This document shows, in pieces, positions 1 to 8,989 of a stretch of DNA of 20,034 bases (the stretch's first letter is position 1; the number at the start of each line of letters is the position of its first letter). The translations under genes and the position numbers were made by a program. The notes below the pieces were generated by a model. That model was given only the letters and a program-made list of their open reading frames with translations. It did not search any database and was not told the origin of the DNA. The stretch is taken from assembly GCF_000003605.2 (NCBI RefSeq), contig NW_003111480.1, forward strand, positions 60,232 to 80,265. The letters are read 5' to 3'. Source of the DNA: Saccoglossus kowalevskii. Lineage: Eukaryota; Hemichordata; Enteropneusta; Harrimaniidae.

Positions 1-576
1 GCAGTACAGCTACTTAAACGTTGCCGTCTTGAATAATTCCTAAAGTTTTACAGTTTATTATGTGAAAATGATTGATTGTCTGAATTAGTGCGATTTGAGA
101 GAAGTATATGAGACTATAGTAACGCTGATGTTTACTGAATCCTGGAGGTAATACGTGGACCATATCGTGATAGAGGATTTTAATCATAGAATATATTCAT
201 TCCAATAGGTCGCACCCCCTAGGCCTGTTCTTTGATCGTGGAAAAATGTCGTCTAAATCAGACAAATTATGTTAAATTTTGTAGTCGATATTCATTAAGA
301 ATGTACCAATTTTCGCAATGTTTTTTTTTTATTGATCATGTTTTATCACAAACTAGTATTGTAGGCCGTTGTGTGACAGTAGGTCACTTGGGAACGGATA
401 ATCCATTGTTTCCACCCACGGGAGTATTCCGTAGGGATAAAACTCATTCGCTCCATTAATAGCGCGACAGGATAGTGAAAACATTGTTTCAGTTAATGAT
501 ACAAGCACCAAAGTTGGCATGATTGGAGTTTAACTATATTTTTAATAAAAAAGCACAATAGCCACAAAATAAATTA

Positions 577-765
577 AAATGGCGGTCTTTTTCCAAGATG
601 GCGGACTATGACCACAAATTTGAATACACGGATAAACTGAATCTCTCTAAATGCTATTTATAAAAATGGTACAAGCCATAACTGTTACAATATCAAGCCC
701 CAAGCTATGCTAACATATTTTAAATCAATTTCATCAATTTAATGTTTAAGATTGGCGGCCATTTT
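577..765. promoter_or_regulatory. Cluster of YY1-like ATGGCGG/CCAT motifs
   Basis: AAAATGGCGG (577-586) and CAAGATGGCGG (594-604) lie on the plus strand. GGCGGCCATTTT (754-765) carries the same core in inverse orientation. A related AATATGGCTGC follows at 772. AAGATGGCGGC is the YY1 consensus. No start codon in a convincing frame follows, so these may be part of a dispersed repeat rather than a promoter. Confidence 0.4.
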
Positions 766-785
766 CAAAAAAATATGGCTGCATT

Positions 786-1190
786 GGTATTTTTAAGTGT
801 TTATGAAAGGTTTTGCTTCTTGAATTCGTGGGAATTTTCTGCATGTGATGGTATTTGGTGAATTTTATAATTATAGAGAAAGTTTTTAGTATATGAGATA
901 GTGTATTGTCTATTTATTTTTTGTATAATTACGTATATATGATTTAAGGAATGGTCGTAACCAGACACAAGTAGGATTAGTTCAATGTCTGCTCTAGGCG
1001 TAGCAGAGCTAGGAGCCGAAGTCCCTAACACGTCCTTTATTTCAACCACTCAGCAAAAGCATATACATGTAATAAAATTGGAAATATCTGACAAAAAAAT
1101 AATCACCCTCTAAAGTTTCACTAGCCAATCACATGATAATGACTAATCATATTCTCAACATTGAACCAATCATAGACACTTTCGTTAACT
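786..1190. other. Non-coding stretch, nothing recognised
   Basis: Between the YY1-like cluster and the LTR-like module the sequence is AT-rich. The 82-codon minus-strand frame at 801-1049 has no domain or splice support. Two CCAATCA boxes occur near 1125-1160. The first 576 bases of the window are similarly featureless apart from a T run at about 320. Confidence 0.5.
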
Positions 1191-1207
1191 TGATGACGTG
1201 GCCAGAA

Positions 1208-1395
1208 TTGTCGCGTGGTAAACTAGTGTCTTGGTTAGTCCACGCGACCACGTGAAGCCCCTTTCCGAATTTCATATATATAAAATACAGATATTAATGT
1301 CGGACTGTCATTTTGTTTGTGTCCAAATAGTTACACTAGTAAATAAACTCAATCTACTACGTGTCTTTAGCAACCGGTGTTGTCCACGCTATGGC
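1208..1395 (+). mobile_element. LTR-like module (TATA, start, polyA signal within 75 bases)
   Basis: A TATA box (TATATATAAAA, 1275-1285) is followed about 33 bases later by an initiator-like GTCATTTTG (1307-1315). AATAAA comes another 30 or so bases on (1342-1347). Such close packing of promoter and polyadenylation signal is the U3-R layout of LTR retrotransposons. A 9-base inverted pair GTCGCGTGG/CCACGCGAC (1210-1218, 1240-1248) lies in the U3-like part. No internal gag/pol follows and exact ends and target duplication were not found, so a solo or degenerate LTR is the most that can be said; the limits given are approximate. Confidence 0.35.
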
Positions 1396-1399
1396 AGGC

Positions 1400-2740
1400 A
1401 TTATCTATGACTATTCCAATACTCTATCACATATAACAACAAAAAGTGCACAAAACCAAAAGAAGTATCATGCCATCAATTAGAAATACTACTGAATATA
1501 CTTGAAAGGAAACTGGGGATTTAAGAGTGATTTAAATGGTTGGTATTTTTAATAGTAATACATTGTATGACTTTCGAAACAAAAAATATATAAACTTTCT
1601 GTAAAACGCATAAAACGCAAAATCTCATTTCCCAGAGAATATCGTCTGCCCTACTCTTCTCAATGTTTCTATGACTAAAAACACAGAATCTACATAGGCT
1701 TCTTCAAATAAAATCTTTTTTACAAGATTAATGTTAGTCGATATGTGTCCAGCTTGGAAAACGAATGCAATCATATCGACCATTCATTTTGGGCACATAA
1801 ATATTTACATTGCTGTCCCTTGCACATTCCAGACCATACCAATATCCAAACTAACAATTATATTTCACATTACATGCCCAGCACCTGTAATAATTTTCAG
1901 TCATTTCAAATTTATATAGTTATAAAAACAACCAATATACGTTCCAGGATTGTTAACCAGTATCTAACAATACGAGCCATTGCAAGGGTTCTTAGCAGAA
2001 CTCACCCAGCGCAGCGGTGTTACAAGTGTTATAACTAACATTCAACACTCAAGGGATGTAGATTTTTTCAATATTCTGTATACTGTAATTCAGTATTAGT
2101 GCGATTTTAAGGTAAACAAATCTTTAGCGTAATATCATTTTGCTATTTCGTTAAATTAGTTTAATGCTATTTTAGACTATACAGTGTTTTTAAATTCAAA
2201 ACAAATTATCTCATTTCAGTCTGAAAGTCATCAAATTCGACGCCGTCATATACCAAGGTCTTAAGTGAACATGAGAAATATTCCTTAGCAATCTTGGGTA
2301 GACATGGATTCAGGGTTAACTGGTCTCAGTAGTGACCAGAGATGTTTATAATTAGATACCAGGGCGAAATCGCCAAGACCAGTTTGTTGAGGGGGCCAAA
2401 GCTTTCTTTTTATGACGTAACTGCCTGTGCTACTTATAGAAAAAGTGTATTGTATCATATTGATCGGAAATAGTGTCGAACACTGAAGTACTCATGTGGA
2501 AGAATCACATGAAGATACATAAATCATGTTTACTATGAGTTCTACACGACAGGGGAGCTTATACACTACATACATGAATCAATTCAATGCCATAATTGTG
2601 TTTACTGTAACATGTTCTAATTAGGAATGAAGTAGTTCTAGTGAAGACTGAATATATGGTTCTAAATGCGAGTGAGTGGGTAGCACTGAGTCAAAGCACG
2701 TATACTACGCGGAATTTGATACGTCGAAAGAACCTGTCAA
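1400..2740. other. Non-coding stretch, nothing recognised
   Basis: Frames at 1731-1919 and 1745-2038 overlap on the same strand in different registers and look like chance openings (Cys/His/Ile-rich, no domain). No repeats or convincing promoter were seen. Confidence 0.5.
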
Positions 2741-2750
2741 TATAAAAGCG
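2741..2750 (+). promoter_or_regulatory. Isolated TATA box
   Basis: TATAAAAGCG is a consensus TATA box, with CCAAT-type boxes downstream (ATTGG at about 2759, CCAATCA at 2793). No initiator or coding start follows within 150 bases, so it may be fortuitous. Confidence 0.2.
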
Positions 2751-2967
2751 ACTCTTTGATTGGTTTGACTTGGTATGTGTTAGGATTGGGCAGCCAATCA
2801 GGTACAATCTTGTTACTAGCTTCACATTAGCACTAGAGCTGAATCAAATTCATTTTCTTTTGCGTCATTTACTCATTCATTCTGATTGGTTCCGTTTGGT
2901 AATAGGAGCAAACATTTCCTAAGGATTTTGATTATTTGCGTTCGCACACAGCACGTTAGCACGGACT

Positions 2968-3242
2968 CAATCTGATTAAAATAAAATCCTGGTTGGCTTA
3001 TTTTTTTTTTTCATATATAATTATTATTTATTTCAATTATTTTTTGACGTTACAATTATTTTGTTGTAAGAATTGGTTTGTTTATGAAAGCCACCAGGAA
3101 ATTTATTGTGAAAGCAAATATTAAAACGAATATAAATAATAAAAATTAATATTAATAATAATAATAATAAAAACTAATAATAAAAATATTAAAATTAAAT
3201 TAAAAAACTTAAACCAACCAGGATCTTATTTTAATCAGATTG
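2968..3242. mobile_element. AT-rich foldback/MITE-like element, about 275 bp
   Basis: Bases 2971-3000 (starting TCTGATTAAAATAA, then ATCCTGGTTGG) and the reverse complement of 3210-3239 match at 28 of 30. The match extends three more bases outward (CAA/TTG). The interior is almost pure A+T and includes TAA/ATA runs (about 3120-3205), so it could fold on itself. There is no coding capacity. Related material lies outside these arms (2919-2966 versus 3243-3340: CTAAGGAT, GCGTTCG, TTAGCACGG), so the true element may be larger and rearranged. No clean target duplication was found; the superfamily is not assigned. Confidence 0.7.
3143..3210. repeat. AAT/TAA-rich low-complexity tract
   Basis: ATAAT units in imperfect array (for example AATAATAATAATAATAA near 3153-3170) form the right half of the foldback element interior. 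A similar short TAA run is at 4201-4216. Confidence 0.6.
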
Positions 3243-3275
3243 GCACGGGTTAAGAGAAAAAACGTTAGCCCGTGC
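3243..3275. repeat. Short hairpin beside the foldback element
   Basis: GCACGGGTTAA (3243-3253) pairs with TTAGCCCGTGC (3265-3275), an 11-base stem with one G/T-type mismatch around a short loop. The GGGTTAA/TTAGCACG motif recurs at 2954, 3296 and 3334, suggesting subterminal repeats of a larger element. Confidence 0.5.
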
Positions 3276-3344
3276 TAAGAAAACGTGCACGAACGCGGGT
3301 TAAATCTGATCCGTTTTAAGACCCGGTCTAGATCCTTAGCACGA

Positions 3345-4080
3345 GTTAACGAGTGTGTGTGAATTGCTCAGTGCAATCTTCTGTATTTGTTCAGGTATTG
3401 TTTTATAACAGTATACCTAACATGTATAGCATCATGGTTACTGTTCCGTGTTCTCCCGTGCGTGAACGCATTGAAGTCTATCAGATATGCGCAAATATGA
3501 GATCAACTTAAATCTTAAACCAAGCTTGATTTACCCGCAATTGTCAGCTCTTGTAACTGAAAATGCTTTATCTATCACGTTTTTATTCTCATGAATGTAT
3601 CAACATGAATTGTATACCTTCTTATCTTCAAATTACGTGAGGGGAGAAAAATCTAACAGCCCACTTTGGCAAATCTCGATTTTCAGTGTCATTATAGTTC
3701 AATTACTCGCCTATTTGTACGCAATTGAGAATTGCCAAATGCATAGATTTTAAATTAAGCACCAAACTGTGAAATACCAAAGTTTGTCGGCACTTTTTCA
3801 AAGCCGTAAGTGACATGACGCCACCTTTACTCACAATTCACAACTCTCTGATTTGTAACTTGAAGCACTCAACGGGAGGATATCTGCTAAGCTAACGATA
3901 TTTAACGAACGCTTCCCGGGTTGAATGCATAATCGGATCCATGCGAACGAGAGAACGATTAAAACGATTATGCTCCTGTCAATCTGCATCAAATTGAAGC
4001 ACTCCGAGTCAATCGAGTGAGACAACAAAGAGGAAATAACAACAAGGAATGATCATATGGTATGATAGAATTCTGGGGTT
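3345..4080. other. Intergenic stretch, nothing firm
   Basis: A 65-codon minus-strand frame (3831-4028) overlaps a GTGAGT donor at its end but has no recognisable protein and no acceptor. Otherwise unstructured AT-rich DNA. Confidence 0.45.
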
Positions 4081-4082
4081 GT

Positions 4083-4096
4083 GCGCCCTCTAGTAT
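4083..4096 (-). promoter_or_regulatory. CTCF-like motif, minus orientation
   Basis: The minus strand reads ATACTAGAGGGCGC, matching 12 of 14 positions of the bilaterian CTCF core CCASYAGRKGGCRS, including every position of the CTAGAGGGCGC half. Confidence 0.35.
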
Positions 4097-4618
4097 GCGC
4101 AAATATTATGCGCAATACACTGAATCAACAGGTGGCTGAGTATAACTAAGCCCCGACGCTTACAGATTCGACTACTGCATTCATAACGGTGTTATACAGT
4201 ATAATAATAATAATAATTTTATGTTTTGTTTTTTTTCCAAATTAAAAAAATCTAGTAGCTTATGGCAGCTATAGTGGAACCCATTCCTAGTATGATTTTT
4301 TTTTATCTCGTTACATTAGAAAAATTTAGAACAATCGTCATAACAGTCATATAAATAATATTTAAACACGATACAGTTCTATAAAATTAATAGCTACGGA
4401 CAGATTAAAGTCGCCTTTAATATTTTCACTGAAATAAATGTATGCGTCATATATTCGCTATAAAGACAATAAATAACAAAAACCATAAATATGTTTTATT
4501 GAGGTTTAGACCAAATTGGAAATTAAATAGGGTCACCAGAAAATATTGCGATAAATGAGAGTGAATTATATATTGTGGAAAATGACAAATGTATCAATCT
4601 ATCTTTATCTTTACATTA

Positions 4619-4632
4619 GTTTCCATGGTAAC
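4619..4632. promoter_or_regulatory. Perfect-match RFX X-box
   Basis: GTTTCCATGGTAAC fits GTHNYYATRRNAAC at every defined position. It lies about 580 bases upstream of the TATA/initiator promoter at 5166-5200 and about 200 bases beyond the donor of the minus-strand exon 4833-4951. Roughly one such site is not surprising by chance in 20 kb. Confidence 0.45.
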
Positions 4633-4832
4633 AGTATATTAATAAATTGTTTTAGAGACATGAGATAAAAGGTTCTTTCATCATATATTCACTTATTCGC
4701 ATACAATTACTTTTCGTTTCCATAGTGATATGATGTTTGTTGTTGCATTATATTCAACCGGATTTTGTTTTCCATAATGCATTGTAATATGCTAAATAAC
4801 GTGTGCAGTAATTCGAATGCGTCACGTCTTAC

Positions 4833-4951
4833 CTTGCTGTGATTGGTTGCCTCGTTTTGATAACTACTGATAGCCGCAGTCCGAAGGGGCTTTGCTTTGC
4901 TGCTCGTGAATGACGTCACCAATGTTTCGATTTTTCGGGTATTGGTTGTCT
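4833..4951 (-). CDS. Candidate internal exon with strong splice sites, unknown product
   Basis: The minus strand has a strong acceptor (ATTTACATTTTTCAG) before 4951 and a strong donor (CAAG|GTAAGA) after 4833, framing 119 bases. Entering in phase 1 the whole exon is open: two bases finish a codon, then 39 codons (TTNTRKIETLVTSFTSSKAK…) to a phase 0 end. Phase 2 is open for 28 codons (DNQYPKNRNIGDVIHEQQSK…) before a TAG near the donor. The exon could therefore be coding or part of a non-coding transcript. It also contains a CRE (4911-4918). Its transcript would come from near or beyond the plus-strand promoter at 5197, so a divergent or overlapping arrangement is possible. No domain recognised. 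Confidence 0.4.
4911..4918. promoter_or_regulatory. Full CRE palindrome
   Basis: TGACGTCA, inside the minus-strand candidate exon and about 220 bases upstream of the CRE in the 5197 promoter. Confidence 0.55.
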
Positions 4952-5135
4952 CTGAAAAATGTAAATAAGTGATATATTGTAAGTATTTATTGGATGTGTT
5001 TGCAAGTAAAGATTTTATTTTCATTCTGTAAATTCGGGTAAATATGAACTGTTGACAGCGTGCACCATGCATGAACCTGAAACGCGCACTTGAAACCCGC
5101 AAACCGTCTATTCATTGTAAACGAACTATGTGACG

Positions 5136-5200
5136 TGACGTCAGTGTTACATGTGTAGCCGCATGTATATATATACTAATTGTACGAGTATCACTCAGTC
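5136..5200 (+). promoter_or_regulatory. CRE + TATA box + initiator core promoter
   Basis: A full CRE palindrome TGACGTCA lies at 5136-5143. A TATA box (TATATATATA) starts at 5166. An initiator CTCAGTC has its A at 5197, 31 bases from the TATA start. These distances match canonical animal core promoters, with the CRE about 57 bases upstream of the predicted start. It should drive the exon at 5251. CREB/ATF control, for example cAMP or stress inducibility, is inferred from the CRE. Confidence 0.6.
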
Positions 5201-5250
5201 AACCTGAGAAGTGTACGTTGGTTTGTTATGTAGCACGTGAACTGTAGGTA

Positions 5251-5359
5251 ATGGCTAACACACAGTGTGCTGCCAAAACTCAGGGACAGTATCTGGGTTC
5301 AAAATACGTCTTCAGAAGAGTACAGTGGCTGGTTAAAGAGGACAAGTACGTCAATGAAG
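5251..5359 (+). CDS. Candidate first coding exon, unrecognised protein, behind a TATA/initiator promoter
   Basis: ATG at 5251 opens 36 codons plus one base, ending at donor GAAG|GTATGC (phase 1). The product starts MANTQCAAKTQGQYLGSKYV and continues FRRVQWLVKEDKYVNE, a mixed, aromatic and charged sequence typical of coding DNA. I see no signal peptide or membrane segment and do not recognise the family. The start is supported by a correctly spaced TATA box and initiator giving a 5' UTR of about 54 bases. The next exon was not pinned down. Phase-compatible acceptors downstream include GGGTTTCAG at about 5812, CTTTCTTGTGCAG at 6831 and GTGTTATTTCAG at 7254. The 7254 acceptor opens 28 codons and the 6831 acceptor is near an AATAAA. 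Confidence 0.5.
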
Positions 5360-5364
5360 GTATG

Positions 5365-6595
5365 CGTGTTATATAACCAAACAAGGTCTGCATGATGTGA
5401 TGAAACTCTGGTGGCCACAGGGCCGCATCAAACACAGCAAAACGGTCAATTGTTCCCAAGAACCAATCAGTATTATAGCAAACGAGAATGACAAATCGAA
5501 TAACAAATACAGTTGCACACACGTTATCGACATGGATAAGAAAGGCGTTAGCTAAGCGCCCCGGCTAAGCAATATATGGAGCCTAAAGTGTGTTTGAGTT
5601 ATATTGTGACGTCATCAATAATTGTGATTGTGCCACGTTTATATATGAAAAAAAAAACATCAATGTGAAATGAAATGTTTCGCTGCTATTGGCCCCGAAA
5701 TCGGAATAATTATACCTCATCCTCGAAACGCATTTAATTAATCAACAAATTGTCACGCAAATACGAGGAGAACAATAAATTGTAAATTGTAAAGGGAATT
5801 CTGGGTTTCAGACATCCATATTGCTCCTTTTTATCGCAACAGCTCGTGACATCTGACATTTCCACTGCATAGTAATTATTGCCACTGAAGTCATGACACT
5901 GACTGATGGAGCACGTTTGTAATTCTTATACTTTCTCACTATGCACTGACGGGTAACACTGATAACTGAGTTGTATCTCAAGAATTCCTAACTCGACACA
6001 TACAAGTCCCATATGTGATTTTATTAGAATGTTTAGTGGCGTGGATTATTTCCACATAAAATCGCCGTCGCGCAAAGCATCACGGTCGTCACACAGAGCA
6101 CCACACATTTGTCACATACCCAGGGTGTTCAAAATTAATGTAAACATTTATATTAGGGCAGGATATAGAGGAAGAGACCAAAACTTTGTTATAAAATTTG
6201 TTATTTTGGTAAAATTAGTCATTTCACGGTGAGGGGAAACAACCATGTACATTTTATTTGGTGGAAATCAGTTCATGTGACTACAGGATATAAATAACTG
6301 TATAGATTAGGAAATTCGCAATTTTGCAAACACAGAAATGCAATGCTTCATAATTCCAACAACCAAGTAATTACAATCACATCAAACTTTGCCAGGAAAT
6401 GTGGTCAACATGGGTTTATTGTTGGGGTTTCAATTACTATGATACTTGTATGGCGTTAAATCATACTCTACATGATGACTTATTTTAGTTACGTCATGAA
6501 GTTTCTAAAGTGTTCACTTACTTACATCACTGACCAGATTACATTGGACCAGATTGTGCGAATGTAGCCGATAGATCACGCAGTGTGTTTTACAG
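5365..6595 (+). other. Presumed intron of the 5251 gene
   Basis: Apart from the CRE at 5607 and an acceptor-like GGGTTTCAG at about 5812, followed by 12 open codons and TGA in phase 1, I see no supported exon. Frames at 5280-5522 (minus) and 6029-6232 (plus) look like chance. Confidence 0.35.
5607..5614. promoter_or_regulatory. Full CRE palindrome
   Basis: TGACGTCA, about 250 bases inside the presumed first intron of the gene starting at 5251. Confidence 0.5.
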
Positions 6596-6596
6596 A

Positions 6597-6597
<1 letters not shown>

Positions 6598-6684
<87 letters not shown>

Positions 6685-6720
6685 AGAAATAAAGAAATAA
6701 AGAAATAAAGAAATAAATAA
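6598..6720. repeat. AAAT tetranucleotide microsatellite with AAAGAAAT tail
   Basis: The array is uninterrupted AAAT units from 6598 to about 6685. After that AAAG and AAAT alternate to 6720, for roughly 31 units in all. The compound tail suggests point substitution followed by expansion. Low-complexity; no gene. Confidence 0.97.
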
Positions 6721-6831
6721 AGTCTAATCAGAGATGGCGGAGCCTTGTGACATTTAAGACTACAAGACGGTGAGCGTTTTCGCTTGTGTTACGTCAAACA
6801 TTTATATTGATACTGTCTCTTTCTTGTGCAG

Positions 6832-6857
6832 TCGTCCGTCATTTACAATTAAATAAA
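6832..6857 (+). other. Strong splice acceptor with adjacent AATAAA: possible 3'-terminal exon start
   Basis: The plus strand reads ACTGTCTCTTTCTTGTGCAG up to 6831, an excellent acceptor with a long pyrimidine tract. All three frames stop within 18 codons, and AATAAA lies at 6852-6857. This would suit the last exon of the gene starting at 5251 (phase 1 gives 17 codons to TGA). No protein similarity supports it. Confidence 0.25.
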
Positions 6858-6933
6858 TCTATAAAAAAAAATATTTTTCTTTGACGGGCAGACTCCAGAA
6901 CGAAATAATATCGACGCCGCTCCTGCCACCCAA

Positions 6934-6941
6934 TGACGTCA
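6934..6941. promoter_or_regulatory. Full CRE palindrome
   Basis: TGACGTCA, 14 bases before the CTCF-like motif at 6955-6968. Confidence 0.5.
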
Positions 6942-6954
6942 TAGAAGCGTTATA

Positions 6955-6968
6955 TGGCTAGAGGGCGC
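6955..6968 (+). promoter_or_regulatory. CTCF-like motif, plus orientation
   Basis: TGGCTAGAGGGCGC shares the 11-base CTAGAGGGCGC core with the motif at 4083-4096 in the opposite orientation; the first three bases do not fit the CTCF consensus. Confidence 0.35.
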
Positions 6969-6969
6969 G

Positions 6970-8040
6970 ATATGTAAAAATAGTTTATCATTTGCTAAAT
7001 TGAAAAGTGAAACATATATATTTATTTATGCCCGGTAGCCTCTATACAAGAACAACAAAATAAAATAAATATGGTTTATCCGTATCAATAGCTTTAATGA
7101 TAATTCAGTTTACTGAACCATATTACACCGAACCACGGCTTTAATAACTGCATATTGTTTCCTATTATATAGTCAAGTTATATAAAGATGTTTCGTGCAC
7201 AGGTTCTGAATGTTTGTGTTATATATTAGTTATTTGTCTGTGTGTTATTTCAGTCAGCATCCAGTGTAGCGAAAAACTCTCACAAACAGCTTTGATATTT
7301 AAAAGTCACGTTTCGTTTCCACTGAAATTGGAAGCATAGCTTGAAGTGTTATCAGCGTGTCTGTGACGAGACTCGGAAAGTAAAGTTGGCGGTACTATCA
7401 ATGGATTCTGAGTTAACGCTATTGCAGTGAGATCAGTGAAGCCGTGCACGATTCTCTCACGGTTTGTATAGCATTTGTTTGTGTGTGTTTTTCGAGAGAC
7501 AACACAAATGTGACATTTCTAAACATAATATCTATGATGTTACATTTATTTCAGTTTTCTTTCTACATCAGTCACTGAAGGTAATTACAAATACAGTCTT
7601 TAAATCTGTTTTCTTCATAACTTCAGTTAACGGCATATATTAAACTAATAACCGTAAAGCATTCCGATTTGATACAATTATCCGTACTAGCCGGCCGTCT
7701 TCCTAATGTCACGTGAACATTGCGTCATATGGTGACCGAATAAACACGACAGACACGATAAAGTAACACTCGTTTACTTTGACTGATTGTTACTTCTGCT
7801 TTCTGTGACTCCCTGTGACGCGCTCCGAAACAACACTTAATCTACCTCCGAATACACATACTATTTGCCATGGTGACTGTTACCAGGATACCGCATCTAT
7901 TAGGCTGAATACTGTATTAATACACACTGACCAATCAATGCTCACTGATCAATGTTGAAAATTTCTTTAATATTTACGCTCTCATTTACCAGATAAATTT
8001 GGCCTCGGTGCCGATTCAATTTGACAGCTCAATGGTAGCG
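6970..8040. other. Non-coding stretch with two good splice acceptors
   Basis: GTGTTATTTCAG ends at 7254 and opens 28 codons in phase 1 (VSIQCSEKLSQTALIFKSHV… then stop). ATTTATTTCAG ends at 7554, and 26 bases later CTGAAG|GTAATT forms a possible microexon (7555-7580). Neither has protein-level support. Confidence 0.3.
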
Positions 8041-8045
8041 GATAG

Positions 8046-8177
8046 ATGCCAACTTTAAGTGTTTCGCAAATGTCGTCTACTTTTAAGGACTACACTTCAA
8101 TCAAGCAAATCAACGTTGAAAAGCTGGTACAGGAAATGACATTTGACAGACTGGCGGAAACAAGCACGCTAAATTGA
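8046..8177 (+). CDS. Small ORF (43 codons), protein-like, unrecognised
   Basis: ATG at 8046, immediately preceded by an in-frame TAG, runs to TGA at 8175-8177. The product includes STFKDYTSIKQINVEKLV and then QEMTFDRLAETSTLN, hydrophilic, probably helical and without low-complexity bias. A second in-frame ATG at 8070 is possible. Frames of this length are expected by chance in this composition, so the support is only the amino-acid mix. It could be a short peptide gene, a first exon cut at AAGCTG|GTACAG, or noise. Confidence 0.25.
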   Translation: MPTLSVSQMSSTFKDYTSIKQINVEKLVQEMTFDRLAETSTLN

Positions 8178-8266
8178 GCCTTTTTCTACCGTGATTGTTG
8201 ATTCATTTGACGAGTGTTCCGAACATTTCTACAAAAAAAGGGAAACAATTTACGGCGTCGCCGGTC

Positions 8267-8276
8267 TATATAAAAA
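8267..8276 (+). promoter_or_regulatory. Isolated TATA box in GC-richer context
   Basis: GCCGGTCTATATAAAAACAC contains a consensus TATA box. A 90-codon plus-strand frame (8191-8463) starts upstream of it, so the box would not serve that frame. No recognisable product follows. Confidence 0.2.
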
Positions 8277-8856
8277 CACTATGAATATTTTTATGTTCAA
8301 CTCAATTCGTTCAACTCGATATACATGTACAAATCCTCGTCGTCAGATAAAAAATAGAGACAAATCCTTCACTTTCATATTCACATTTCGATGGTGTTCT
8401 TCAATGATTATAAAAAATAATATACCACATAACCGTATGTGGATGCTTCCTATTTACATCTGACATATGTTCCCAGCTTAATCGCTGAACCAGTGAGGGT
8501 AGTACACGTCGTGTTCTAGAGAGACGTCATCTGCTCTCTCCGGCATCAACCAGGTTGTTTTTGTCACAGATATGGGCTTGGACGTTACGTAAGTTATTAA
8601 AAAAGACGTCGGAGGTCATCAATGTCACTTGTCTGGTTTAAGATTCATGTTTATATGAGCAGGATAGATGTCCCCGCTGAGAATGATGTGCCTACTCTTT
8701 TCGAAAGACATGGCATCACGATCTCTCGCTGGTAAAACCATGAATCGTTAGTAAAGATATGAATACATGTAACATATACTAATATAAATAAATGAAGATT
8801 CACTAACAAGTCAAAGGCCACGTGTCTGATTATATTTACATTCAAAAAATACTCAC

Positions 8857-8970
8857 ACGCAATGCATCTTGGGAGAATGTATGGTCAGCGTAAGACGTTG
8901 CTCTACTATAAATATCTCGGAGAATTTTGGAAATAAAAACACGAAGAAATAAACCAGTGAGTCGAGACAT
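8857..8970 (-). CDS. Weak candidate first exon, unrecognised
   Basis: On the minus strand ATG at 8970 opens 38 codons ending exactly at a GTGAGT donor (8856-8851). The reading starts MSRLTGLFLRVFISKILRDI and continues YSRATSYADHTFSQDALR. The beginning is basic and hydrophobic, like a mitochondrial presequence or short helix. The base before GT is T rather than G, which weakens the donor. A chance frame is quite possible. Confidence 0.2.
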
Positions 8971-8989
8971 TGTGCATGTCAGTGCTCCA

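Noticed and set aside
4090-4115. ATGCGCAA direct repeats as a regulatory array
   Set aside because: Only two copies here and one near 3486; too few to separate from chance.
4707-5102. 131-codon minus-strand ORF as one continuous gene
   Set aside because: A strong acceptor at 4952 and donor at 4832 divide it; only the 119-base middle looks like an exon, and the outer parts are low-quality sequence.
7864-7877. TTTGCCATGGTGAC as another X-box
   Set aside because: Two mismatches at fixed positions; within chance expectation for the window.
8570-8588. 19-base microexon between GTTTTTGTCACAG and GTAAGTT
   Set aside because: Both sites are good, but a 19-base exon with a C before GT and no protein support is more likely chance.
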